DNA of 64,000 nt from an uncultured Croceitalea sp. (lineage in GTDB: Bacteria; Bacteroidota; Bacteroidia; Flavobacteriales; Flavobacteriaceae). Under the pieces are notes generated by a model. That model searched no databases, had not been told where the DNA came from, and saw nothing but the letters and a program-made list of their open reading frames with translations. This document shows, in pieces, positions 9,854 to 19,193 of the stretch (its first letter is position 1; every line of letters starts with the position of its first letter). The stretch lies in NCBI GenBank assembly GCA_947503285.1, contig CANNDD010000001.1, positions 310,001 to 374,000 of the forward strand, given 5' to 3'. A program made the translations under genes and the position numbers.

Positions 9854-10894
9854 TTACACTGAAGCCTTTTCAGTACCCTTTCGTATTTTATTTTCCCAAT
9901 CCCATGCTGATTTCATAGCATCATCAAGTGTGGATTTTGCTTTCCATCCTAAGACATCATTGGCTTTTTTGGTATCGGCATAAGCTTGTATAACATCACC
10001 TTCCCTTCTCGGTGCAATCCTGTAATTCAATTTCTCGCCAGTAACCCGTTCAAAACTCCCAATCACTTCAAGAACCGAACTCCCTTTTCCCGTGCCAAGG
10101 TTAAAAACCTCGAAATTTTCAGTGTTTTCCGTATTCAAAAGTCGTTTCAATGCTGCTACATGCGCTTTTGCGACATCAACAACATGTATGTAATCACGAA
10201 TACAGGTACCGTCTTCAGTTGGATAGTCATCCCCAAAAACCGAAAGCTGTTCACGAAGGCCAATGCCCGTTTGTGTGATAAAGGGCAATAAATTTTGTGG
10301 AACACCAAGCGGTAGCTCCCCTATTTCTACCGAAGGATGTGCCCCGATAGGATTAAAATAACGCAATGCGATGGCCGCCAATTGTGGATTCACCTTACAA
10401 GTATCCTTAATGATTTCTTCGCCTACCTGTTTCGTATTCCCATATGGGGATTCAGCGGGTTTTACCGGAGCATCTTCGGTAATGGGCATTTGATCTGCCT
10501 GACCGTAGACCGTACAAGAAGAACTGAAGATAAAATTGGAGTCGCCTTTCTTCAAGAGTTCTTGTAAGATATATACCAAAACCCCTAGATTATTCTCATA
10601 GTACAACAGTGGATTCTCAACACTCTCGCCCACAGCTTTCGAAGCAGCAAAATGGATTACCCCCCCAATATTGGAATGTTCGGCGAAAAAGGCTTGTACT
10701 TTTTGCTTCTCACGAAGGTCTAGCTTTTCAAAAACCGGCCTCTTTCCACTTATTACCTCAATACCATCCAATACATTTTCAGAGGAATTGGATAAATTAT
10801 CTATAATGACGACCTCAAAGCCTTCATTCTGCAGTTCTACCACCGTGTGGGAGCCTATGAACCCCAATCCACCGGTAACTAGTATTTTTTTCAT
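9854..10894 (-). CDS. galE: UDP-glucose 4-epimerase
   Basis: A 346-residue NAD-dependent short-chain dehydrogenase-type epimerase that interconverts UDP-glucose and UDP-galactose, possibly also the N-acetyl forms. The GGLGFIGSHT nucleotide-binding motif is at residues 8-17. SSSCTVYG supplies the catalytic Ser/Thr region and SPYGNTK the Tyr-xxx-Lys pair. Typical length. It lies about 35 nt downstream of the DegT-type aminotransferase, which suggests a small nucleotide-sugar operon for surface polysaccharide or LPS, closed by a strong terminator. Confidence 0.95.
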   Translation of the reverse strand: MKKILVTGGLGFIGSHTVVELQNEGFEVVIIDNLSNSSENVLDGIEVISGKRPVFEKLDLREKQKVQAFFAEHSNIGGVIHFAASKAVGESVENPLLYYENNLGVLVYILQELLKKGDSNFIFSSSCTVYGQADQMPITEDAPVKPAESPYGNTKQVGEEIIKDTCKVNPQLAAIALRYFNPIGAHPSVEIGELPLGVPQNLLPFITQTGIGLREQLSVFGDDYPTEDGTCIRDYIHVVDVAKAHVAALKRLLNTENTENFEVFNLGTGKGSSVLEVIGSFERVTGEKLNYRIAPRREGDVIQAYADTKKANDVLGWKAKSTLDDAMKSAWDWENKIRKGTEKASV

Positions 10895-10928
10895 CCGTCG
10901 TTATTTATTTATTCAAGTCAATGATCAT

Positions 10929-12083
10929 TTATCTGTTTAAGAACTCAATGACCAATTTGGTGATATAAGCTATCTGTTCATCATCTAACTCCGTATGCAT
11001 TGGAAGCGATATCACTTCTTTGACCAATTGGTTGGTCACTGGAAAATCCGCTTCGTTATACCTTTCATCAACATAAGCCTTTTGCCTATGTAGCGGAATC
11101 GGATAATAGACACCACAGGGAACGTTGTTTTCATTCAAATGTTGCACCAAACTGTCTCTTTTTTCCTTCAAAATTCGCAAGGTGTACTGATGGAACACGT
11201 GACAATCGCATGTTTCGCAGATACCTTCGCAACCATTCACGGTTTTGGGCAAGACGATATCCGGGTGGCCCTGAAAGGCATGGGAATATTTTCTAGCCGC
11301 TGCCCTACGCTTATTGTTATAAGCATCCAGTCTTGGCAGTTTCGCCCGTAATACAACGGCCTGTAACGAATCTAATCTTGAATTCACTCCTACCACATCA
11401 TGATGGTAACGCTTGTACATACCATGGTTGACCATGCCTCGAATGGTATGTGCCAGGTCATCATCATTGGTGAATATTGCCCCTCCGTCACCATAACAAC
11501 CTAAATTTTTTGATGGGAAGAAAGAAGTCGATGCCACATGGCCGATGGTTCCTGACTTTGCCTTACTCCCATTTTTAAAAGTGTGATTGGCACCAATACC
11601 TTGGGCGTTATCCTCGATCACAAAAAGATCGTGCCTTTCTGCCAACTCCATGATAGCATCCATATTGGCACATTGGCCAAATAAATGTACCGGTACGATA
11701 GCTTTGGTCTTGGGTGTAATGGCCTTCTCAATGGCCTTGGGGTCGATATTGAACGTATCGGGCTCCACATCAACTAAAACCGGTGTCAATTGCAATAAGG
11801 CAATCACTTCAACTGTTGCCGCAAAAGTAAAATCAGCTGTAATCACCTCGTCACCGGGTTTCAAACCCAAACCCATCATGCAAATTTGAAGGGCGTCGGT
11901 GCCATTCGCACATGGAATGACGTGTTTTACCCCAAGATACGCTTCCAATTCTTTCTGAAAAGCATGAACCTCTGGTCCGTTGATGAATGCCGCTGTCTCT
12001 AAAACATTTTGCATTGCTTCACCCACTTGTCCTTTAATTTCTTCATATTGACCAACGAGGTCAACCATTTGAATCTTTTTCAT
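10929..12083 (-). CDS. DegT/DnrJ/EryC1/StrS-family sugar aminotransferase
   Basis: A PLP-dependent aminotransferase of nucleotide-sugar biosynthesis. The PLP lysine is in FFPSKNLGCYGDGGA, and VIEDNAQGIGA carries the PLP-binding Asp. The ATG at 12083 (MKKIQMVDL) is preferred to one two codons upstream, which gives 384 residues. The family makes amino sugars for O-antigen or capsule (WbpE/PglE-like), but the substrate cannot be fixed. It is the first gene of an operon with galE. It is divergent from waaA, so the roughly 90 nt between them carries promoters for both. Confidence 0.9.
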   Translation of the reverse strand: MKKIQMVDLVGQYEEIKGQVGEAMQNVLETAAFINGPEVHAFQKELEAYLGVKHVIPCANGTDALQICMMGLGLKPGDEVITADFTFAATVEVIALLQLTPVLVDVEPDTFNIDPKAIEKAITPKTKAIVPVHLFGQCANMDAIMELAERHDLFVIEDNAQGIGANHTFKNGSKAKSGTIGHVASTSFFPSKNLGCYGDGGAIFTNDDDLAHTIRGMVNHGMYKRYHHDVVGVNSRLDSLQAVVLRAKLPRLDAYNNKRRAAARKYSHAFQGHPDIVLPKTVNGCEGICETCDCHVFHQYTLRILKEKRDSLVQHLNENNVPCGVYYPIPLHRQKAYVDERYNEADFPVTNQLVKEVISLPMHTELDDEQIAYITKLVIEFLNR

Positions 12084-12172
12084 TTGCATGATTTTGAGTT
12101 ACAAAATTAACAAAATAAGCAGCCTTGATTCTGGTTTCAGTTAAGAAATGTATTTTAGCACAAAGACTTTTT

Positions 12173-13408
12173 TTGCTCACCATCTACAACATACTTACCC
12201 ATATTGTTTGGTTTTATCTGAAACTGATTGCCCTCTTTAATCCAAAAATGAAGCTTTTTGTTACAGGAAGGCAAAAAACATTTTCCATTTTAGAAACCCA
12301 TCTTGAACGTAATCAAAAAACCATCTGGATGCATGCGGCTTCCTTAGGTGAGTACGAACAGGGGCTTCCTCTATTAGAGCGCTTAAAACAAACCTATACT
12401 GATCACAACTTGGTACTTTCTTTTTTTTCGCCATCGGGTTATGAGGTAAAAAAAAATAAAACCCCTGCTGATGTTGTTGTCTATTTACCTATGGACAGCG
12501 CTGGCAATGCGAAACGTTTTGTTGATTTGGTAAAGCCCGATCTAGCTATTTTCATCAAATACGAAATCTGGCCAAATTACCTACATGAATTGAACAAAGG
12601 TAAAGTACCCACCCTTCTGGTTTCGGCTATTTTTTCAAAAAGACAAGTCTATTTTAAACCCTTTGGTAGTTTTATGCGAAAAAGCCTTAAGAATATCTCC
12701 CACTTTTTTGTTCAGGATGAAAATTCTAAAACGCTTTTGAATTCCATCGGATTTTCCAATACTACGGTAAGTGGGGATACCCGTTTTGATCGCGTCTCAA
12801 AGATTCTGGAAGCAGACAACCGACTTGATATTATGGATGATTTTCTAAACAACGAATTTTGTCTTGTGGTCGGCAGCAGTTGGCCTGAAGATGAAGCCGT
12901 GATAACACCATATATCAATGAGGCCCCTAATACAATCAAGTTTGTGATTGCCCCACACAATATCAAAACCAACCACATTCAAAAGCTTGAAACTTCCATT
13001 AAAAAGAAGGTTGTGAGGTATTCTTCGAAAAACGTCTCGAGTTTAAAAGAAGCCCATGTCTTGATTGTTGATACCATCGGACTATTGACAAAAATCTATA
13101 GCTATGCGAATGTAGCCTATGTTGGTGGTGGATTTGCAACTGGACTGCACAATACCCTAGAACCTGCCGTTTTTGGGATTCCGGTCATTATCGGTCCAAA
13201 ATATTCAGGATTCAAGGAAGCTGAAGACCTCATCATGAAAAAAGGCATCCTATCTATAGAAACCAACGAAGAATTCAAGAAAACACTGGATTACTTTTTC
13301 ACCGATCCCAAAGCTTTACGACAAGTCGGTAGCATCAACCACAACTATATCAAATCAAAACTAGGGGCAACCGAACTTGTTCTCAATTACATAAATTCGC
13401 TTATTTAG
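12173..13408 (+). CDS. waaA: 3-deoxy-D-manno-octulosonic acid (Kdo) transferase
   Basis: A GT30 glycosyltransferase that attaches Kdo to lipid A precursor at the inner membrane. An N-terminal membrane anchor is followed by two glycosyltransferase lobes. Visible family motifs are WMHAASLGEYEQGLPLLE, KYEIWPNYL, GDTRFDRV and GGGFATGLHNTLEPAVFG. I chose the TTG at 12173 because it gives 411 residues, the usual length; the frame is open to a TTG at 12125, and no in-frame ATG exists near the start. A sugar porter gene follows after 33 nt and may be co-transcribed. Confidence 0.92.
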   Translation: MLTIYNILTHIVWFYLKLIALFNPKMKLFVTGRQKTFSILETHLERNQKTIWMHAASLGEYEQGLPLLERLKQTYTDHNLVLSFFSPSGYEVKKNKTPADVVVYLPMDSAGNAKRFVDLVKPDLAIFIKYEIWPNYLHELNKGKVPTLLVSAIFSKRQVYFKPFGSFMRKSLKNISHFFVQDENSKTLLNSIGFSNTTVSGDTRFDRVSKILEADNRLDIMDDFLNNEFCLVVGSSWPEDEAVITPYINEAPNTIKFVIAPHNIKTNHIQKLETSIKKKVVRYSSKNVSSLKEAHVLIVDTIGLLTKIYSYANVAYVGGGFATGLHNTLEPAVFGIPVIIGPKYSGFKEAEDLIMKKGILSIETNEEFKKTLDYFFTDPKALRQVGSINHNYIKSKLGATELVLNYINSLI

Positions 13409-13441
13409 TTTTGGTTAACTTTAACAAAAACCAACCAGACT

Positions 13442-14824
13442 ATGGACAAACGTATTATACAAATATCGCTGACCGCAGCACTCGCAGGCTTTTTATTCGG
13501 ATTTGACACTGTTGTGATCAGTGGTGCAAACCAACCCATAAAAGAGCTTTGGGGTACCAATTGGTTCTTGGGCGATAGCCTTTTTACCTTTCATGGTATC
13601 TTTATTATGTCAATGGCATTGTGGGGTACCGTTTTCGGGGCTCTGTTTGGTGGCGTCCCTTGTGACAGGCTAGGTCGAAAGAAAACATTGTTTTGGATCG
13701 GGATATTGTACTTTATCTCGGCAGTTGGATCGGCACTGGCACCTGAGGCTTATAGTTTTTCTTTTTTCAGGTTTATCGGTGGTGTCGGTGTCGGGGCATC
13801 TTCGGTAGCAGCACCTATATACATCTCTGAAATCTCAAATGCCGGTAATCGAGGTAGGTTAACGGCGGCATATCAATTCAACATCGTATTCGGAATATTG
13901 ATTGCATTTATCTCGAACTATTTAATCGGTATTTTATTTTCAGAAAACGTTGCTTGGCGATGGATGCTGGGCATGGAAGGTCTGCCCGCCCTCATCTACA
14001 CCTTAATGGTGGTCAAAATACCAAATAGCCCTAGATGGTTGCTATTGAAACAAAGCAGTGATAGCAAGGTTTTGGAAGCACTTAGTTTATTGGGGACCCA
14101 GCACGAAGAAGCCAAAAATAGGCTCACGGAAATAAAGAAGGCCCTACAAGAGTCAACTTCCACGGTTCAAGAAAAGTTGTTTTCAGGCAAATACAACAAA
14201 TCACTGTTATTAGCTTTCTTTCTGGCATTTTTCAACCAACTTTCAGGTATTAATTTCATACTGTACTATGCCCCAGAAATTTTAGAACGAGCAGGACTTG
14301 CCTCTGGCGAATCACTATTTAGCTCCATTTCTATCGGGGTAATCAATCTGTTGTTCACTTTTGTAGGTATTTCATTGATCGATAAGCTTGGTAGAAAACA
14401 ACTCATGTATATTGGATCAATAGGTTATATCGTTAGTTTGGCAATGGTGGGTTGGTGTTTTTACAGTGGGGCGAGCACTATACTCCTCCTAATCTTTATT
14501 TTAGTCTTTATAGCATCACACGCCGTAGGTCAGGGAGCTGTAATTTGGGTGTTCATATCTGAAATATTCCCGAACAAAGTCCGTGCTTATGGGCAATCAT
14601 GGGGTACTGGGGTGCATTGGGTTTTCGCAGCCTTGATAACATTGCTGACCCCAACTTTTTTAGATAGTGAAATTGGTGTTTTTAAAGATAATCCTTGGCC
14701 TATCTTTATTTTCTTCTCTGCCATGATGGTTTTACAATTGTTATGGGTGGTATTGGCCATGCCCGAGACTAAAGGTATTTCATTGGAAGAGTTAGCCAAA
14801 AAGCTCAGCCGTAAGCAACGTTGA
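13442..14824 (+). CDS. sugar porter family MFS transporter
   Basis: A 460-residue twelve-helix transporter of the major facilitator superfamily, sugar porter family. The family signatures are all visible: the loop 2-3 motif CDRLGRKK, the helix 4 region RFIGGVGVG, the PNSPRWLL motif after helix 6, the loop 8-9 motif DKLGRK, and the terminal PETKG. It imports a hexose or pentose, probably by proton symport, through the inner membrane. The substrate is not determined. It is 33 nt downstream of waaA and followed by a possible membrane micro-gene. Confidence 0.93.
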   Translation: MDKRIIQISLTAALAGFLFGFDTVVISGANQPIKELWGTNWFLGDSLFTFHGIFIMSMALWGTVFGALFGGVPCDRLGRKKTLFWIGILYFISAVGSALAPEAYSFSFFRFIGGVGVGASSVAAPIYISEISNAGNRGRLTAAYQFNIVFGILIAFISNYLIGILFSENVAWRWMLGMEGLPALIYTLMVVKIPNSPRWLLLKQSSDSKVLEALSLLGTQHEEAKNRLTEIKKALQESTSTVQEKLFSGKYNKSLLLAFFLAFFNQLSGINFILYYAPEILERAGLASGESLFSSISIGVINLLFTFVGISLIDKLGRKQLMYIGSIGYIVSLAMVGWCFYSGASTILLLIFILVFIASHAVGQGAVIWVFISEIFPNKVRAYGQSWGTGVHWVFAALITLLTPTFLDSEIGVFKDNPWPIFIFFSAMMVLQLLWVVLAMPETKGISLEELAKKLSRKQR

Positions 14825-14941
14825 CCTTACCATATCAAATATTGTAGAACATACTAAAAACAAGGCATTTGGTCGAATTAAGGCCTTCAAAATCAATCGT
14901 TTTTCCATTAAATTATGTACATTGAAACAAATTAAACAACG

Positions 14942-15073
14942 ATGGGAGAACAACTATCTTTAGGAAATAAGTTATTAGTAGGGTTTTTACGTTTAATGGT
15001 ATTTACCCTCGTTCTGATATTGATTGCCATACCTATTTGTATTTTATTGGATCAATTGGGTATTATCGGCTAG
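14942..15073 (+). CDS. 43-residue single-pass membrane peptide
   Basis: An ATG-initiated ORF of 43 codons encodes a short polar N-terminus (MGEQLSLGNK) and one hydrophobic helix rich in Leu/Ile/Val with a Pro near its end (about residues 12-37). It lies 117 nt after the sugar porter and directly before a strong terminator, which fits a real transcribed gene. I recognise no family. It could be a small inner-membrane subunit or modulator, and its function is unknown. Confidence 0.55.
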   Translation: MGEQLSLGNKLLVGFLRLMVFTLVLILIAIPICILLDQLGIIG

Positions 15074-15094
15074 TTACAAAATCAGTCAGTGCAT

Positions 15095-15130
15095 ATGGAA
15101 AAGCCCTCTCGATTGAGAGGGCTTTTCCAT
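15095..15130. terminator. strong bidirectional terminator before pfkA
   Basis: A 16-bp perfect inverted repeat (ATGGAAAAGCCCTCTC and its complement) around a GATT loop sits between the small membrane ORF and the convergent phosphofructokinase gene. It abuts the pfkA stop codon. Confidence 0.88.
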
Positions 15131-16432
15131 TTACATTGCGAAAGGTTGCCCTGTACTCTGAAGTACCGCAAACCAAAAACCACTTTCCAAATCAATTTTC
15201 TTCCTCTTTGAGGTTACCGCAGTAATCGGCAGGTAGACAAACTTGTCATTCACCTTTCCTACGACAAAATTGGTCTTTCCGCTCATTGCGCCGTGTACGG
15301 CGTGATATGCTAAACTACTACAGAACACACTATCACTTGAATTTGCAGCTGTACTTCGAATGATGTAACTAGGATCTATATATTTTATGGTGGTTGGCAA
15401 ACTTTCTTTGAAATACTCCTTTATTTTGTCTTTCAAGAATAGTCCAATGTCATCGTGTTGCACATTACCCGATGCATCGGTACGAACTTCTTCCTTTTCA
15501 AATAGATGTTGTCCTGCTCCTTCGGCAACGACGATGACCGCATGGTGTTTTTCTACTAACCTTTTCTTCAATGCTTCTAAAAAACCATGTTTACCGTATA
15601 AGTCAAAATCCAGCTCTGGTACCAGCACAAAATTTACTACGGGCATCGCCAAGGCTGCTGAAGCAGCTATAAAACCACTATCGCGCCCCATTAATTTGAT
15701 TATCGATATGCCATTGAAAGCACCTGAAGCCTCGTTATGGGCATCGCGTAAAATGGGACTTGCAATATCGAATGAAGTTTCAAAACCAAAGGATTTATCA
15801 ATGATATCAATATCATTATCAATGGTCTTTGGTATACCCACAACACTGATATCAAGGCCCCTTTTCATAATCTCCCCACCAATGGCATTGGCCCCTTTTA
15901 ACGTTCCATCGCCTCCTATGGCAAACAATAATTGAATGTTATTATCGACTAAGGTATCGACCATCACTTGAATGTCTTGCCCACCACGTGAAGAGCCCAA
16001 AATGGTTCCGCCGAACTGATGTATATCCTTTACCCTATCAGGGGTAAGGTCTACAAACCCGTGGCCCATTTCTGGATTGAGCCCTTCGTACCCGTATGGC
16101 ACCCCCAATATGTTCTTTACACCATAAAAATAATGTAGTGCCATAACGATACCACGAATCACATTGTTTATTCCAGGGCAAAGCCCACCACAGGTCACGA
16201 TAGCGGCCGTAACTTGATCCGGTTTAAAATAGATTCGCTGTCTTGGGCCTGCTTTCTCTAAACAACGAGGTTTTTCATTATTCTTTAAACAGTGATCGTA
16301 AGCCCCCAGTGATAGGTCGAATACCAACCTATCTTCATCATTGACAAAATTGAAGATATTATCGCCCTTAACCGTACTTAGCTGAAGGGGTGATTTGATT
16401 TTAGGATTGCCCAAACGCTGTATCTCAAACAT
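15131..16432 (-). CDS. pfkA: 6-phosphofructokinase
   Basis: A 433-residue member of the phosphofructokinase family, which phosphorylates fructose 6-phosphate in glycolysis. GGDGT (173-177) is the ATP-type signature, since a glycine follows the aspartate. PKTIDND (201-207) keeps the lysine usual in pyrophosphate-dependent enzymes, where E. coli PfkA has Gly. This mixture occurs in the long group that includes trypanosome and plant ATP enzymes, so I infer ATP dependence. The chain is about 110 residues longer than E. coli PfkA, mostly at the N-terminus, as expected for that group. Confidence 0.9.
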   Translation of the reverse strand: MFEIQRLGNPKIKSPLQLSTVKGDNIFNFVNDEDRLVFDLSLGAYDHCLKNNEKPRCLEKAGPRQRIYFKPDQVTAAIVTCGGLCPGINNVIRGIVMALHYFYGVKNILGVPYGYEGLNPEMGHGFVDLTPDRVKDIHQFGGTILGSSRGGQDIQVMVDTLVDNNIQLLFAIGGDGTLKGANAIGGEIMKRGLDISVVGIPKTIDNDIDIIDKSFGFETSFDIASPILRDAHNEASGAFNGISIIKLMGRDSGFIAASAALAMPVVNFVLVPELDFDLYGKHGFLEALKKRLVEKHHAVIVVAEGAGQHLFEKEEVRTDASGNVQHDDIGLFLKDKIKEYFKESLPTTIKYIDPSYIIRSTAANSSDSVFCSSLAYHAVHGAMSGKTNFVVGKVNDKFVYLPITAVTSKRKKIDLESGFWFAVLQSTGQPFAM

Positions 16433-16813
16433 GTTAGCTTATATAAATTTAAAGATTTGCACTCCTTTCATGACGGGAATCAAATAGTAGTCCTACAACC
16501 AAGATTTCTTTAAACACCTCACTAACAAATTTATCAAAATTAATGAGGAAGAAGTACGATAATAAGATCTTTGAACCTCTTATAATCACATGGCTGCTAC
16601 AATGCTTTGAAAATACCCTTACTTTCGCAACACTATCCTTACTTCCAGAAATCATTGCCCCATTATAATTCCCTTATCATATAAATTAGAGCACTATATA
16701 GAGTTTGATAACACACTAATTATTATGAAGAAAATGTGTTCCTAGCAGAACTGACAATTATCATGTTTTCTTTCATCAATTGCATATAGTTTTGATGTCA
16801 TATTAAAATAGGC
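16433..16813. other. intergenic region between pfkA and hemN
   Basis: AT-rich spacer holding the divergent promoters. The hemN-proximal part contains an Fnr-type dyad at 16752-16763 and a -7 box at 16787-16794. A 68-codon minus-strand ORF inside it (16449-16655) shows no recognisable features and was not accepted. Confidence 0.7.
16752..16794 (+). promoter_or_regulatory. Fnr-type dyad and -7 box of the hemN-usp promoter
   Basis: The dyad TGACAATTATCA (16752-16763) fits TGAYnnnnRTCA. The -7 box TAGTTTTG (16787-16794) begins 24 nt after the last dyad base, placing the dyad centre near -41 relative to the predicted start. The hemN ATG follows at 16814. The geometry matches four other sites in the window. 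Confidence 0.75.
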
Positions 16814-18172
16814 ATGTGCAATTTAACCAACAAATACAATGTTCCAGGACCCAGATACACCAGTTATCCGACGGTACCTTATTGGGACATCGATAGTTTT
16901 TCAGCCAAAAAATGGCGTCTTAATGTTAAAAGCAGTTTTGACCAAAGTAAAGAAGAAGGGATAAGCCTTTATATACACTTACCCTTTTGCGAGCGTATGT
17001 GCACTTTTTGCGGTTGCCATAAACGCATTACCAAAAGACATGAGGTCGAAACGCCCTATATTATTGCTGTACTTAAAGAATGGGCCCTTTACCGTGACCT
17101 ATTAGGAAACAAGCCCACCATAAAAGAATTACATCTAGGGGGAGGTACACCAACGTTCTTTTCCCCTGAAAACCTCACAAAACTCATAAATGGAATCTTT
17201 AGCCTAGCAAACAAGGCCGTGGACACTACCCTAAGTTTTGAAGGACATCCGAACAATACCACCAAGGCCCATTTACAGGCATTGTTTGATGTTGGGTTTA
17301 GAAGGGTCTGTTTTGGCGTACAAGATTATAACAAAACCGTTCAACGAGCCATCAATAGGGTACAACCCGTTAAAAACGTGAGTAATGTCACCCAATGGGC
17401 AAGGGAAATCGGGTATGCCTCAATTGGCCATGATATCATTTACGGTCTACCCTTTCAAACCTTGGAAAACGTAAAAAACACCTTGGCCAAAACCAATGAG
17501 CTTAGACCAGACCGATTGGCCTTCTATAGCTATGCACACGTACCTTGGTTAAAAGGAAATGGACAGCGAGGCTATCGTGATGAAGATTTACCTTCGGCAG
17601 AAAATAAGAAATTGCAGTATGAAATCGGTAAAAAGCTTTTGACCGTTTTAGGGTATCACGATATTGGTATGGATCACTTTGCCCTTGAAGGCGACTCCTT
17701 ATTTTCCGCAAGTCAAAACGGGCAACTACACCGTAATTTTATGGGTTACACAGCCTCAAAAACCCAATTGATGATAGGTTTGGGGGCGTCAAGTATAAGC
17801 GATAGCTGGAACGCCTTTGCCCAAAACGTTAAAAATATTGAAGAATACCAACATTTGGTGGATCATGACATCATTCCCGTTTATCGAGGACACGTGCTCA
17901 ATAAAGAGGATAAATTAATTCGCAAGCACATTTTAAATTTAATGTGCCAATTTGAAACCTCATGGGAGGTCGGGCAAACCAATTTTATTGATTTTCAACA
18001 TATTATAGACAATCTTACCGAACTTGAAAATGATGGCTTGGTCAAAGTCGGCAGCAATACCATTCGAGTGACGGAAAAAGGCAGACCGTTTATCAGAAAC
18101 ATCAGTATGGCCTTTGATCTAAAACTACAGAGAAAAAAACCGGAAACACGTTTATTTTCAATGACTGTATGA
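16814..18172 (+). CDS. hemN: oxygen-independent coproporphyrinogen III oxidase
   Basis: A 452-residue radical-SAM enzyme that decarboxylates two propionates of coproporphyrinogen III without O2, giving protoporphyrinogen IX for haem. The N-terminal motif PGPRYTSYPT is diagnostic for true HemN rather than HemW. The cluster cysteines are C59, C63 and C66, with C68 next to them in the family pattern. GGGTPTF is the SAM-binding glycine motif. An Fnr-type promoter precedes it, and a universal stress protein follows after 34 nt, so this is a low-oxygen operon that can supply haem for the cbb3 oxidase encoded nearby. Confidence 0.96.
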   Translation: MCNLTNKYNVPGPRYTSYPTVPYWDIDSFSAKKWRLNVKSSFDQSKEEGISLYIHLPFCERMCTFCGCHKRITKRHEVETPYIIAVLKEWALYRDLLGNKPTIKELHLGGGTPTFFSPENLTKLINGIFSLANKAVDTTLSFEGHPNNTTKAHLQALFDVGFRRVCFGVQDYNKTVQRAINRVQPVKNVSNVTQWAREIGYASIGHDIIYGLPFQTLENVKNTLAKTNELRPDRLAFYSYAHVPWLKGNGQRGYRDEDLPSAENKKLQYEIGKKLLTVLGYHDIGMDHFALEGDSLFSASQNGQLHRNFMGYTASKTQLMIGLGASSISDSWNAFAQNVKNIEEYQHLVDHDIIPVYRGHVLNKEDKLIRKHILNLMCQFETSWEVGQTNFIDFQHIIDNLTELENDGLVKVGSNTIRVTEKGRPFIRNISMAFDLKLQRKKPETRLFSMTV

Positions 18173-18206
18173 CCTACTTTTTTTATTAATCCAAAATCCC
18201 AAAAAG

Positions 18207-19028
18207 ATGAAAAGTATAATCGTTCCAATAGATTTCTCAAAACAATCTGAAATTGCGTTAAAAGTTGCTGCCAATCTCGCCAAAAAGAGCAACGCCGAAC
18301 TTCTTGTACTACACATGTTAGAGTTATCGCCTGCCATAATATCCAATACCGAATATATACCCCAAGTGCATATTGTGCACCTTCTGAAAGTAACGGAAGA
18401 CAGATTATCTAAATTCTTGAACAAACCCTATTTAAAAGGTATAAGTACTACTTCTATAATAAAACACTATAAGGTTTTTAGTGAAGTAAATGAGGTTGCA
18501 AAAAAACATGGGGCTGATTTAATTGTGATGGGATCAAATGGTACAGATGGCCTAGAGGAGATTTTCATAGGCTCCAACACCGAGCGGGTAGTGCGTAATG
18601 CCGAGATTCCTGTTTTAGTGGTCAAGGGGGAAGTTGATAGTTTTAAGGCTGAACGCTTTGTATTTGCCAGTGATTTTAAAGAAGAAAGTATCCCTGCGGC
18701 TAAAAAAGCCATTGCATTTGCAGATTTATTGGATGCTGAGCTTAAGTTGGTCTATATCAATACCCCTGCTGATGCATTTTTGAGTACTTCGGATGCTTAT
18801 GACCGTATCTCAAAATTTTTAAACCTTGCCCAACTTGGAAAAGAAGTCGATATCTATAACGATTACAACGTGGAAACCGGTATATTGAACTACGCTGAAA
18901 GTAATGCGGCCGACATGATAGGTATACCTACCCACGGTAGAAAAGGCTTATCACACTTTTTTATGGGTAGTATTGGGGAAGACATAGCCAATCATAGTAA
19001 GATTCCTGTGGTGACCTTCAAAATTTAA
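18207..19028 (+). CDS. universal stress protein (tandem UspA domains)
   Basis: The 273-residue protein has two UspA folds, about residues 1-140 and 145-273. The first carries MKSIIVPIDFSKQS at its start and a nucleotide-binding-type GSNGTDGLEEIFIGSNTERVVRNAEIPVLVV stretch (G-x2-G-x9-G-S). The second ends with THGRKGLSHFFMGSIGEDI, of the same type. Cytoplasmic. It lies 34 nt after hemN and should share its Fnr-type promoter, which agrees with the known induction of Usp proteins by oxygen limitation or growth arrest. Confidence 0.9.
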   Translation: MKSIIVPIDFSKQSEIALKVAANLAKKSNAELLVLHMLELSPAIISNTEYIPQVHIVHLLKVTEDRLSKFLNKPYLKGISTTSIIKHYKVFSEVNEVAKKHGADLIVMGSNGTDGLEEIFIGSNTERVVRNAEIPVLVVKGEVDSFKAERFVFASDFKEESIPAAKKAIAFADLLDAELKLVYINTPADAFLSTSDAYDRISKFLNLAQLGKEVDIYNDYNVETGILNYAESNAADMIGIPTHGRKGLSHFFMGSIGEDIANHSKIPVVTFKI

Positions 19029-19193
19029 CCAATACCTATTTTGGTATTCAAGAGGTTTTAAAAAAAGCACTGTTCTTAAACTTTTGTCATATTGGGCACG
19101 ATCAAATAATTTAAAGATTCAGAAGTTCAAGTTCTCGACTGCACTCGAAATGACATTATGGAAAACTTTTATAAAACTGCTTTCTTTTAACGA

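Noticed and set aside
16449-16655. 68-codon minus-strand ORF upstream of pfkA
   Set aside because: No domain, signal or membrane pattern; it sits in the promoter region of pfkA and hemN, and codon use looks non-coding.
19031-19048. Hairpin AATACC/GGTATT after the first usp gene as a terminator
   Set aside because: A 6-bp stem is too weak and no adjacent T-run follows it directly.
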